Origin: Toxotes chatareus
Lineage: Eukaryota > Chordata > Actinopteri > Toxotidae
Direction of reading: 5' to 3'
DNA: 64,000 nucleotides
Assembly (NCBI GenBank): GCA_016801885.1
Contig: CM028882.1
Coordinates: forward strand, 744,001 to 808,000
Shown piece by piece: positions 12,654 through 24,437 of this stretch. The position numbers were made by a program, and so were the translations under genes. Each line of letters opens with the position of its first letter. Position 1 is the stretch's first letter. The notes beneath the pieces are model-generated. The model had not been told where the DNA came from. It searched no databases and was given only the letters and a program-made list of their open reading frames with translations.

Positions 12654-15600
12654 CTCCCAAACAACTGCATTTTTCAACCCCTTCCCATGCTCTAAAACGC
12701 CTGAAATTTTGCACACTCATCAGGTCTGGTGAAAAATTTGATATTTTGTGGTCGTTGTAAATGGGGGGGGCCAAATGGCTCATAGCGCCTTTTGAAATTT
12801 TCAAAACCCCCCTCCCATTGGGCTTAGTTTGTCATAGGTGCATGAAAATTGGTACACATGTTGATCATACCGAGACACACCAAAAGTCTCTTGACACCAT
12901 GACCTCAACCCAACAGGAAGTCCGCCATTGTGGTCGGAAGTTGGCGATTTTGGCGAAATACACCATTGGTATGCGGACGAACTCGTGCTAGGGATTTCAC
13001 CTGATCCACTTCATATTTGGTGGACCTCACCTCAAGACCATGATGATCAAAAGTTATCAAAGGCTTTTCTCTAAGTTAAAGGGCGTGGCCTCTGTGGCCC
13101 GCCAAAGTTTGGTGGCGTTTGGTGAATTTGCCATGACATTTTGAATGGCTCTCACGTCCACATACTTTATCCAAACATCTTCAAACTTCATGAGCTTGAT
13201 CAGGGCTCTGCCCTGAACGCCTCCATATGTCAAACTCCCGCCTTACTCGTGGCGTCCCCTGCTGGTAACAGGAAATGACCTATTTTTACTCTGAAGTGTA
13301 CTGCTCCTTAATAGTTGACACCATCGGCTTGGTTTCTGCTCTACAACCTTCCCAACTACTTGGTGAAGCTACATTATAAAGGCCGTGAAGCTGGGTGCAA
13401 TGGCATCTGTGTGTGGGCGCCGGCAACTGACGATCCCTCGCCGTGAAATTACGCTTTGGATTTGTAATGACCTTAACCACCTCCTATGATCCTAAAAATT
13501 CATACACACGTTCTTGTGGGCTGGTCCTAGACTCTGATGGGGTTTTTGTAATTGGGCGGGGCAAAATGGCTCAACGGCGCCCCTTGAATATTTAAAATAC
13601 CCCTCTCCATATAGGTTTTTGGAGTACGAAGATGAAAATCGGTACACATAAAGAACACTTCCTGACGCACAAAAAGTCTCTTGACACCATGACCTCAACC
13701 TAGCAGGAAGTCGGCCATTTTGTTTTTGGCGGCCAAATTTCACTGCTTTCCACCATTGGTATGCGGATCGAACTCGTGCTAGGGATTTCACCCGATCAAC
13801 TTCATATCTGGTGGACCTCACCTCAAGACCATGATGATCAAAAAAGTTATCAAAGGCTTTTCTCTAAGTTAAAGGGCGTGGCCTCTGTGGCTCGCCAAAG
13901 TTCGGTGGCGTTTGGTGAATTTGCCATGACATTTTGAATGGCTCTCACGTCCACATACTTTATCCAAACATCTTCAAACTTCATGAGCATGATGAGGGCT
14001 CTGCCCTGAACGGCTCCATATGTCAAACTCCCGCCTTACTCGTGGCGCCCCCTGCTGGTAACAGGAAATAACCTGTTTGTACTATGACGTGTACTGGGGA
14101 GAAGAGGAGAGGACATAGGAGGACTCTGGTACTCTTGGCTGCGCCGGCTGCGACTCCCATGGGTCGCAAGGGGTGCGAGGGCCTGTCATCGCTGCTTGCA
14201 GCTTTAATTATTATTATTATTTGTCCTCCCAAACAACTGCATTTTTCAACCCCTTCCCATGCTCTAAAACGCCTGAAATTTTGCACACTCATCAGGTCTG
14301 GTGAAAAATTTGATATTTTGTGGTCGTTGTAAATGGGGGGGGCCAAATGGCTCCAGAGCGCCCCCTTGAAATTTTCAAAACCCCCCCCATTGGGCTTAGT
14401 TTGTCATAGGTGCATGAAAATTGGTACACATGTTGATCATACCGAGACACACCAAAAAGTCTCTTGACACCATGACCTCAACCCAACAGGAAGTCCGCCA
14501 TTGTGGTCGGAAGTTGGCGATTTTGGCGAAATACACCATTGGTATGCGGACGAACTCGTGCTAGGGATTTCACCTGATCCACTTCATATTTGGTGGACCT
14601 CACCTCAAGACCATGATGATCAAAAGTTATCAAAGGCTTTTCTCTAAGTTAAAGGGCGTGGCCTCTGTGGCCCGCCAAAGTTTGGTGGCGTTTGGTGAAT
14701 TTGCCATGACATTTTGAATGGCTCTCACGTCCACATACTTTATCCAAACATCTTCAAACTTCATGAGCTTGATCAGGGCTCTGCCCTGAACGCCTCCATA
14801 TGTCAAACTCCCGCCTTACTCGTGGCGTCCCCTGCTGGTAACAGGAAATGACCTATTTTTACTCTGAAGTGTACTGCTCCTTAATAGTTGACACCATCGG
14901 CTTGGTTTCTGCTCTACAACCTTCCCAACTACTTGGTGAAGCTACATTATAAAGGCCGTGAAGCTGGGTGCAATGGCATCTGTGTGGCGGCGCCGGCAAC
15001 TGACGCATCCTCGCCGTGAAATTACGTTTGGATTTGTAATGACCTTAACCACCTCCTATGATCCTAAAAATTCATACACACGTTCTTGGGGGCTGGTCCT
15101 AGACTCTGATGGGGTTTTTGTAATTGGGCGGGGCAAAATGGCTCAACGGCGCCCCCTTGAAGATTTAAAATACCCCTCTCCATATGGGTTTTTTTGAGTA
15201 CGAAGATGAAAATCGGTACACATAAAGAACACTTCCTGACACACAAAAAAGTCTCTTGACACCATGACCTCAACCTAGCAGGAAGTCGGCCATGTTGTTT
15301 TTGGCGGCCAAATTTCACTGCTTTCCACCATTGGTATGCGGATGAACTCGTGCTAGGGATTTCACCCGATCAACTTCATATCTGGAGGACCTCACCTCAA
15401 GACCATGATGATCAAAAGTTATCAAAGGCTTTTCTCTAAGTTAAAGGGCGTGGCCTCTGTGGCCCGCCAAAGTTCGGTGGCGTTTGGTGAATTTGCCATG
15501 ACATTTTGAATGGCTCTCACGTCCACATACTTTATCCAAACATCTTCAAACTTTATGAGCATGATGACGGCTCTGCCCGAACGCCTCCATATGTCAAACT

Positions 15601-17403
15601 CCCGCCTTACTCGTGGCGCCCCCTGCTGGTAACAGGAAATAACCTGTTTGTACTATGACGTGTACTGGGGAGAAGAGGAGAGGACATAGGAGGACTCTGG
15701 TACTCTTGGCTGCGCCGGCTGCGACTCCCAAGGGGTCGCAAGGGGTGCGAGGGCCCGTCATCGCTGCTTGCAGCTTTAATTATTATTATTATTATTATTT
15801 GTCCTCCCAAACAACTGCATTTTTCAACCCCTTCCCATGCTCTAAAACGCCTGAAATTTTGCACACTCATCAGGTCTGGTGAAAAATTTGATATTTTGTG
15901 GTCGTTTTAAATGGGGGGCCAAATGGCTCCAAGCGCGCCCCTTGAAATTTTCAAAACCCCTCCCATTGGGCTTAGTTTGTCATAGGTGCTTGAAAATTGG
16001 TACACATGTTGATCATACCGAGACACACCAAAACTCTTGACACCATGACCTCAACCCAACAGGAAGTCCGCCATTGTGGTCGGAAGTTGGCCATTTTGGC
16101 TAATTACACCATTGGTATGCGGACGAACTCGTGCTAGGGATTTCACCTGATCCACTTCATATTTGGTGGACCTCACCTCAAGACCATGATGATCAAAAGT
16201 TATTAAAGGCTTTTCTCTAAGTTAAAGGGCGTGGCCTCTGTGGCCCGCCAAAGTTTGATGGCTTTTGGTGAATTTTCCATGACATTTTGAATGGCTCTCA
16301 CGTCCACATACTTTATCCAAACATCTTCAAACTTCATGAGCTTGATCAGGGCTCTGCCCTGAACGCCTCCATATGTCAAACTCCCGCCTTACTCGTGGCG
16401 TCCCCTGCTGGTAACAGGAAATGACCTATTTTTACTCTGAAGTGTACTGCTCCTTAATAGTTGACACCATCGGCTTGGTTTCTGCTCTACAACCTTCCCA
16501 ACTACTTGGTGAAGCTACATTATAAAGGCCGTGAAGCTGGGTGCAATGGCATCTGTGTGGCGGCGCGGCAACTGACGATCCCTCGCCGTGAAATTACGTT
16601 TGGATTTGTAATGACCTTAACCACCTCCTATGATCCTAAAAATTCATACACACGTTCTTGGGGCTGGTCCTAGACTCTGATGGGGTTTTTGTAATTGGGG
16701 GGGCAAAATGGCTCAACGGCGCCCCCTTGAAGATTTAAAATACCCCTCTCCATATGGGTTTTTTGGAGTACGAAGATGAAAATCGGTACACATAAAGAAC
16801 ACTTCCTGACGCACAAAAAGTCTCTTGACACCATGACCTCAACCTAGCAGGAAGTCGGCCATTTTGTTTTTGGCGGCCAAATTTCAGTGCTTTCCACCAT
16901 TGGTATGCGGACGAACTCGTGCTAGGGATTTCACCCGATCAACTTCATATCTGGTGGACCTCACCTCAAGACCATGATGATCAAAAGTTATCAAAGGCTT
17001 TTCTCTAAGTTAAAGGGCGTGGCCTCTGTGGCTCGCCAAAGTTCGATGGCGTTTGGTGAATTTGCCATGACATTTTGAATGGCTCTCACGTCCACATACT
17101 TTATCCAAACATCTTCAAACTTCATGAGCATGATGAGGGCTCTGCCCTGAACGGCTCCATATGTCAAACTCCCGCCTTACTCGTGGCGCCCCCTGCTGGT
17201 AACAGGAAATAACCTGTTTGTACTATGACGTGTACTGGGGAGAAGAGGAGAGGACATAGGAGGACTCTGGTACTCTTGGCTGCGCCGGCTGCGACTCCCG
17301 CGGGTCGCAAGGGGTGCGAGGGCCCGTCATCGCTGCTTGCAGCTTTAATTATTATTAGGGCCCGAGCACCGAGTGGTGCGAAGGCCCTATTGTTTTTGTA
17401 ATG

Positions 17404-17449
<46 letters not shown>

Positions 17450-20400
17450 CTCCCAAACAACTGCATTTTTCAACCCCTTCCCATGCTCTAAAACGCCTGA
17501 AATTTTGCACACTCATCAGGTCTGGTGAAAAATTTGATATTTTGTGGTCGTTGTAAATGGGGGGGGCCAAATGGCTCCGCAGCGCCCCCTTGAAATTTTC
17601 AAAACCCCCCTCCCATTGGGCTTAGTTTGTCATAGGTGCATGAAAATTGGTACACATGTTGATCATACCGACACACACCAAAAAGTCTCTTGACACCATG
17701 ACCTCAACCCAACAGGAAGTCCGCCATTGTGGTCGGAAGTTGGCGATTTTGGCGAAATACACCATTGGTATGCGGACGAACTCGTGCTAGGGATTTCACC
17801 TGATCCACTTCATATTTGGTGGACCTCACCTCAAGACCATGATGATCAAAAAAAGTTATCAAAGGCTTTTCTCTAAGTTAAAGGGCGTGGCCTCTGTGGC
17901 CCGCCAAACTTTGGTGGCGTTTGGTGAATTTGCCATGACATTTTGAATGGCTCTCACGTCCACATACTTTATCCAAACATCTTCAAACTTCATGAGCTTG
18001 ATCAGGGCTCTGCCCTGAACGCCTCCATATGTCAAACTCCCGCCTTACTCGTGGCGTCCCCTGCTGGTAACAGGAAATGACCTATTTTTACTCTGAAGTG
18101 TACTGCTCCTTAATAGTTGACACCATCGGCTTGGTTTCTGCTCTACAACCTTCCCAACTACTTGGTGAAGCTACATTATAAAGGCCGTGAAGCTGGGTGC
18201 AATGGCATCTGTGTGGCGGCGGCGCGGCAACTGACGATCCTCGCCGTGAAATTACGTTTGGATTTGTAATGACCTTAACCACCTCCTATGATCCTAAAAA
18301 TTCATACACACGTTCTTGGGGGCTGGTCCTAGACTCTGATGGGGTTTTTTGTAATTGGGCGGGGCAAAATGGCTCAACGGCGCCCCCTTGAAGATTTAAA
18401 ATACCCCTCTCCATATGGGTTTTTTGGAGTACGAAGATGAAAATCGGTACACATAAAGAACACTTCCTGACGCACAAAAAAAGTCTCTTGACACCATGAC
18501 CTCAACCTAGCAGGAAGTCGGCCATTTTGTTTTTGGCGGCCAAATTTCACTGCTTTCCACCATTGGTATGCGGACGAACTCGTGCTAGGGATTTCACCCG
18601 ATCAACTTCATATCTGGTGGACCTCACCTCAAGACCATGATGATCAAAAGTTATCAAAGGCTTTTCTCTAAGTTAAAGGGCGTGGCCTCTGTGGCTCGCC
18701 AAAGTTCGATGGCGTTTGGTGAATTTGCCATGACATTTTGAATGGCTCTCACGTCCACATACTTTATCCAAACATCTTCAAACTTCATGAGCATGATGAG
18801 GGCTCTGCCCTGAACGGCTCCATATGTCAAACTCCCGCCTTACTCGTGGCGCCCCTGCTGGTAACAGGAAATAACCTGTTTGTACTATGACGTGTACTGG
18901 GGAGAAGAGGAGAGGACATAGGAGGACTCTGGTACTCTTTGTTGCGCCGGCTGCGACTCCTCGCGGGTCGCAAGGGGTGCGAGGGTCCGTCATCGCTGCT
19001 TGCAGCTTTAATTATTATTATTATTATTTGTCCTCCCAAACAACTGCATTTTTCAACCCCTTCCATGCTCTAAAACGCCTGAAATTTTGCACACTCATCA
19101 GGTCTGGTGAAAAATTTGATATTTTGTGGTCGTTGTAAATGGGGGGCCAAATGGCTCCATAGCGCCCCCTTGAAATTTTCAAAACCCCCTCCCATTGGGC
19201 TTAGTTTGTCATAGGTGCATGAAAATTGGTACACATGTTGATCATACCGAGACACACCAAAAAGTCTCTTGACACCATGACCTCAACCCAACAGGAAGTC
19301 CGCCATTGTGGTCGGAAGTTGGCGATTTTGGCGAAATACACCATTGGTATGCGGATCGAACTCGTGCTAGGGATTTCACCTGATCCACTTCATATTTGGT
19401 GAACCTCACCTCAAGACCATGATGATCAAAAGTTATTAAAGGCTTTTCTCTAAGTTAAAGGGCGTGGCCTCTGTGGCCCGCCAAAGTTTGGTGGCGTTTG
19501 GTGAATTTTCCATGACATTTTGAATGGCTCTCACGTCCACATACTTTATCCAAACATCTTCAAACTTCATGAGCTTGATCAGGGCTCTGCCCTGAACGCC
19601 TCCATATGTCAAACTCCCGCCTTACTTGTGGCGTCCCCTGCTGGTAACAGGAAATGACCTATTTTTACTCTGAAGTGTACTGCTCCTTAATAGTTGACAC
19701 CATCGGCTTGGTTTCTGCTCTACAACCTTCCCAACTACTTGGTGAAGCTACATTATAAAGGCCGTGAAGCTGGGTGCAATGGCATCTGTGTGGCGGCGCG
19801 GCAACTGACGATCCCTCGCCGTGAAATTACGTTTGGATTTGTAATGACCTTAACCACCTCCTATGATCCTAAAAATTCATACACACGTTCTTGGGGGCTC
19901 GTCCTAGACTCTGATGGGGTTTTTGTAATTGGGCGGGGCAAAATGGCTCAACGGCGCCACCTTGAAGATTTAAAATACCCCTCTCCATATGGGTTTTTTT
20001 GGAGTACGAAGATGAAAATCGGTACACATAAAGAACACTTCCTGACGCACAAAAAAGTCTCTTGACACCATGACCTCAACCTAGCAGGAAGTCGGCCATT
20101 TTGTTTTTGGCGGCCAAATTTCACTGCTTTCCACCATTGGTATGCGGACGAACTCGTGCTAGGGATTTCACCCGATCAACTTCATATCTGGTGGACCTCA
20201 CCTCAAGACCATGATGATCAAAAGTTATCAAAGGCTTTTCTCTAAGTTAAAGGGCGTGGCCTCTGTGGCTCGCCAAAGTTCGGTGGCGTTTGGTGAATTT
20301 GCCATGACATTTTGAATGGCTCTCACGTCCACATACTTTATCCAAACATCTTCAAACTTCATGAGCATGATGAGGGCTCTGCCCTGAATGGCTCCATATG

Positions 20401-23400
20401 TCAAACTCCCGCCTTACTCGTGGCGCCCCCTGCTGGTAACAGGAAATAACCTGTTTGTACTATGACGTGTACTGGGGAGAAGAGGAGAGGACATAGGAGG
20501 ACTCTGGTACTCTTGGCTGCGCCAGCTGCGACTCCAGCTGGTCGCAAGGGGTGCGAGGGCCGTCATCATCGCTGCTTGCAGCTTTAATTATTATTATTAT
20601 TCCTCCCAAACAACTGCATTTTTCAAGCCCTTCCCATGCTCTAAAACGCCTGAAATTTTGCACACTCATCAGGTCTGGTGAAAAATTTGATATTTTGTGG
20701 TCGTTGTAAATGGGGGGCAAATGGCTCCATAGCGCCCCTTGAAATTTTCAAAACCCCCTCCCATTGGGCTTAGTTTGTCATAGGTGCATGAAAATTGGTA
20801 CACATGTTGATCATACCGAGACACACCAAAAAGTCTCTTGACACCATGACCTCAACACAACAGGAAGTCCGCCATTGTGGTCGGAAGTTGGCGATTTTGG
20901 CGAAATACACCATTGGTATGCGGACGAACTCGTGCTAGGGATTTCACCTGATCCACTTCATATTTGGTGGACCTCACCTCAAGACCATGATGATCAAAAG
21001 TTATCAAAGGCTTTTCTCTAAGTTAAAGGGCGTGGCCTCTGTGGCTCGCCAAAGTTCGGTGGCGTTTGGTGAATTTGCCATGACATTTTGAATGGCTCTC
21101 ACGTCCACATACTTTATCCAAACATCTTCAAACTTCATGAGCATGATGAGGGCTCTGCCCTGAACGGCTCCATATGTCAAACTCCCGCCTTACTCGTGGC
21201 GCCCCCTGCTGGTAACAGGAAATAACCTGTTTGTACTATGACGTGTACTGGGGAGAAGAGGAGAGGACATAGGAGGACTCTGGTACTCTTGGCTGCGCCG
21301 GCTGCGACTCCCGCGGGTCGCAAGGGGTGCGAGGGCCCGTCATCGCTGCTTGCAGCTTTAATTTTTTTTTGTTTTTTCATTTTTTTACAAACTGAAGTAC
21401 CGTAGTAATGATGAAAATGCAGCTGAGTTATTTTGATGAATGGGCTGTGACATCTGGAACATCTGGGACATGAAGTAATGTCTGAGTTTGAAGTGCTGCT
21501 TTGAAGACGGTTTACATCCTGATATCTGGTAATTTGGTAATGAATGTAATTCCAAAGTAAACTGGGCAGGGTTTTTTCTTTTCTTAAGTCAGTTGCTTCT
21601 GAGTTTGTGAAATGTTTTGTTTTAGGGACCAGTGTGTCTCAAACAGTAATATTTGTCCCTTATGATCTGTCCCTCTTAAATGAAATTCCAGGCAATGGCT
21701 CGTGGAAGAGAGGAGACAAACATGACAATGATGCGAGACAAGCCTACGCTTCTCTGAACACGGTGACGCTGCTCAGGACGGTCAAGCCAGAGTTTGAGAA
21801 CTTCTCCATGGAAATGAAGAAGTCCATTGAAAGAGCTGGACTGCGTGACTGCAAAGACTGTGTACGTATGAGCGTCTGTCTCACGCTTTGAACACATCTT
21901 ATTGAATTTCTCTGATTGGTGTGTGATGAATTTGTCAGATAGTTTTAGTCTGTTTTTAATATTGACTGCACCGGTAAAACCAATGAATGGCCACTGAAAC
22001 AGAGCAATATCAGTAGCATCTTAGTGAATCTGCTTATCAAATCTGGCACCAAGACTTATCACTGACTGCATCCCTGTTGGTTATGGTGGAATACACTGAG
22101 TCCTCGTGCAGACAGAGAGTACTGCCACAGAGTGATGCTTCTTCTACCTCAGAAATGTTCTTTAACTGAGCACAGACACACCAGCAACAGCAGACATTTC
22201 ATTTCAAGTCTCATTTTATCCTGTCGTCAAGTCCTGTAGTTACTGCTAATCATCTACAGCTAATCTACAGCCTGTGATCTTTGTCATGGTGACCAGTGAA
22301 AGCAACACGCAGTGACAGACAGAAACAGGGAAAAGGTCACTGAGGTAGCAATGAAATCTCTAAAATCTAAAAGCTCCCAACCACCAAAAACACAAAAGAA
22401 ACACTTTAAATCCTCCATAGACTTAAACTCACACTGTCTGATATCCTAATCCTAATAATGTGAAGACAGTCAGAAACTAATGAACTGCAATGTAATTCAT
22501 TTTATGTTACTTGCCAATAAATCCACACACAATCCTATGAAGCAACTACTGCCTTAACAAGACACTATGGCTGTGTCACACAGTGTCATCTCAATCAGAA
22601 GGAGGCAGCTCAGTACAATCACTCTGTCTTTGTGACCACATGCTCCATTTCAGGTTAACATGTTTGTTGAGGGATTCCATGACGCCTTGCTGCTGTACGC
22701 CATCGCCTTGCATGAAGCCATGAAAAATGGATACAGTAAGAAGAACGGAACAGAGATCACCTCACGCATGTGGAACAGAACCTTTGAAGGTAAAAACACG
22801 CTGCTTGCTCTAAATCAGTGACGCCGCTGTGATCAGTGTTTGTAAGAGTCACATGAAGTCAAGTTTAATTTATATACATCGTAACAGAAATGATCTCAGG
22901 TCAGGTCTTTATAATATTATTTACAGAGTCCCATTTACCCCATGAACAAGCACTTGTTGGCAACAGCATAATCGTAACAGTGGGTATTGAGCAGGTATCG
23001 TGGAAGCAATAGATGCAGAAAGCGACAGGAGAGAGGGAGGGAGGTGAGAAAAAAACAAAACTACAGGAGAGGAAGCACCGTTAGTAGCATGTATTATCGG
23101 GATATGAATGAGTACAGATGGAGAAAGGGAAGAGGAGGAGGAGCTCTCTCAGTAGAGAGAGATTAAAGAGATCCTCTCCACAAAATCCACATCGAAGTCA
23201 CAGGACAGCGTAAGTACAGATGTAATTGGATGTCTCAGGTCTGTCAGTCAGTGCTCAGGCCTGTGGTGTTGCCACATCAGAAAAATGTTCCATTCCTATG
23301 GATCCATTCATTATCTCTGGCAGCATTAACTCAATCCCTGTAGCTTTCCTTAATATTTGGGGCCCCAGTATAGATGATGTGTGTAGAAGTGTGGGTGGCT

Positions 23401-24437
23401 GTTTTGTAATAGCCAGGTGTCATTTTAAGATGATTTAATGAAGGTAAACACAGTTGAAGGCTGTGTGTAATGTCTCTGTGCTCTGATGCAGTGCCTCACA
23501 GATCAGAGGCTGCAGATTGATCAGCATGTGTGTCCTGCTGCCTTCAGATGGCTGCAGGGATTTAATGAACTGAAGGAGAAGCTTGATACTGCTCTCACAT
23601 CTGTCTGTTTCATGATGGTGGACAGGAATCGCTGGCCAGGTGTCCATGGATTTTAATGGTGACAGAAATGGAGATTTCTCTTTGATGGCTATGACCAATG
23701 TGGAGGCAGGAACCTATGAGGTAAGAGGATGAAGTTCAATTCCAAAACTGTGAGGAGTTGTCCCAGAGGTGCTAACATCATCAAATTTAACTGAATGAAT
23801 ATGTGCTATGCTAACTTACAGGTGGTGGCCAACTACTTTGGTGTAAATGGAACTTTTCAGCTGCTTCCTGCCTTCAACACTGACCATTTCACTCTGAGGG
23901 AAAGACATAAAGCACACACAGAGATGCCCGACAAATCATGTAAATGGGCACTTACTCTTCACTTAAACCTGTGAAATCTGATTTGGAATTTTTGTTGTAT
24001 GAAGATGTGTATGATGAGTCTGTGTTTTCAACCAATAACTGCTCCAAACAGGTGGACTAGGAGTATCAGCTTTGACTGGAGTCATAGTGGGAGCTGTTCT
24101 GGGAACTGCAATGCTTATAGCATTCTACTTTTTCAGGTAAGTACAGCTGATGTTTATCTTCTCATGCTAATATTGTAATGTTGAATCCAGGGTAACTGGA
24201 CCTGGTTGTAGATGCCTGAAGACGTTTCACCTCTTCATCCAAGAGGCTTCTTCAGTTCTGGATGCCTGAGAGTCCTCACAGACACTGAATAACCAGATCT
24301 TCCTTTGTGATTCCTTCCTCTGCAGAAAGAACTACAGGATTACCATTGAGCGTCGTACACACAGTGAGGAGGGCGACACCAGGAAGCACCGCCAGCTGCG
24401 AGAAGACTCCATCAGATCAAACTTTTCCGCTGCATAA
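12150..24437 (+). CDS. natriuretic peptide receptor 3 (clearance receptor), 3' exons
   Basis: Seven coding exons join in frame: 12150-12272, 21692-21861, 22654-22789, 23626-23720, 23822-23939, 24052-24136 and 24326-24437 (stop TAA). All have AG/GT borders and matching phases. They encode the membrane-proximal half of the ligand-binding domain (motifs VIMCMGADKI, FFNVELFNASSYG, SWKRGDKHD, TLLRTVKPEF, VEGFHDALLLY), a single transmembrane helix (VIVGAVLGTAMLIAFYFF) and a 37-residue tail ending SIRSNFSAA. The tail is short and lacks kinase and guanylate cyclase domains, as expected of the clearance receptor NPR-C, which removes natriuretic peptides and couples to Gi. N-glycosylation sites NGT and NRT are present. 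A cysteine just before the helix (DKSC) matches the position used for the interchain disulfide. The stretch before it is divergent from the mammalian protein. The two N-terminal exons are not in the window or were not recognised. The first intron here is 9.4 kb and filled by a repeat array. Confidence 0.93.
12311..12652 (+). repeat. five hairpin repeats with TTA tracts
   Basis: A 36-bp hairpin module occurs at 12311, 12391, 12444, 12500 and 12559. Each has an outer stem AGGGCC/GGCCCT, an inner stem GCACC/GGTGC and a loop GAGT. Copies 1, 3 and 5 are followed by TTGTTTTTGTAATGTTTA, and copies 2 and 4 by TTGTAATTCTAATGTTTA, so two tail types alternate. They are separated by (TTA)n tracts, the last running 12608-12652 straight into the 1.57-kb array. 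It looks like serial insertion of a hairpin-ended element into TTA-rich DNA. Confidence 0.9.
14045..21212 (-). promoter_or_regulatory. array of CTCF-consensus motifs in the satellite
   Basis: On the minus strand, half B of the repeat reads CCAGCAGGGGGCGC, which fits the core CTCF consensus CCASYAGRKGGCRS at every position. Perfect copies lie at 14045-14058, 15616-15629, 17186-17199, 20423-20436 and 21199-21212. The B half near 18847 has lost one C. The A halves (13252, 14825, 16398, 18053, 19631) carry one mismatch. All point the same way. Binding is not shown; this is a motif match only. Confidence 0.5.
17358..17393 (+). repeat. sixth hairpin module inside the array
   Basis: An identical copy of the 36-bp hairpin at 12311 sits between units 3 and 4, again followed by TTGTAATGTTTATTATT and a long TTA tract (17408-17448). 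It explains why this unit spacing is about 70 bp longer than the others. Confidence 0.9.
22860..23170. repeat. possible dispersed repeat remnant in npr3 intron
   Basis: The segment has an AGTTTAATTTATATA start, a CATGAACAAGCACTTGTTGGCAAC stretch (22951-22974) and a purine-rich end with GGAGAGAGGGAGGGAGG. This recalls a fish repeat also seen, better preserved, at 39350-39930. Identity is low and the limits are guesses. Confidence 0.3.
24186..24280 (+). repeat. dispersed fish repeat in last npr3 intron
   Basis: The stretch around AGACGTTTCACCTCTTCATCC and AAGAGGCTTCTTCAGTTCTG is a frequently seen teleost dispersed repeat (from memory). It lies wholly within the intron between the transmembrane exon and the last coding exon. 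Confidence 0.5.

Larger units (their letters stand above)
12653..21361 (+). repeat. tandem array of 1.57-kb two-part units in npr3 intron
   Basis: Unit starts (CCTCCCAAACAACTGC) are at 12653, 14225, 15803, 17449, 19032 and 20602, giving steps of 1572, 1578, 1646, 1583 and 1570 bp. Each full unit is two related halves of about 0.79 kb. Half A has ACCTGATCCACTTCATATTTGG and ends GCGTCCCCTGCTGG; half B has ACCCGATCAACTTCATATCTGG and ends GCGCCCCCTGCTGG. Every full unit closes with a GC-rich end, a GCTGC-TT-GCAGC hairpin and TTTAATTATT. The sixth copy is one half only: A-type at its start and B-type from about 21040. Copies differ mainly by small indels, so the array is young or homogenised. No coding potential is shared between copies. 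Confidence 0.95.

Noticed and set aside
13286..21380. Many open frames of 60-123 codons on both strands of the array
   Set aside because: They recur in every unit because the repeat happens to lack stops, differ by frameshifting indels between units, include poly-isoleucine or poly-tyrosine from TTA tracts, and match no protein family.
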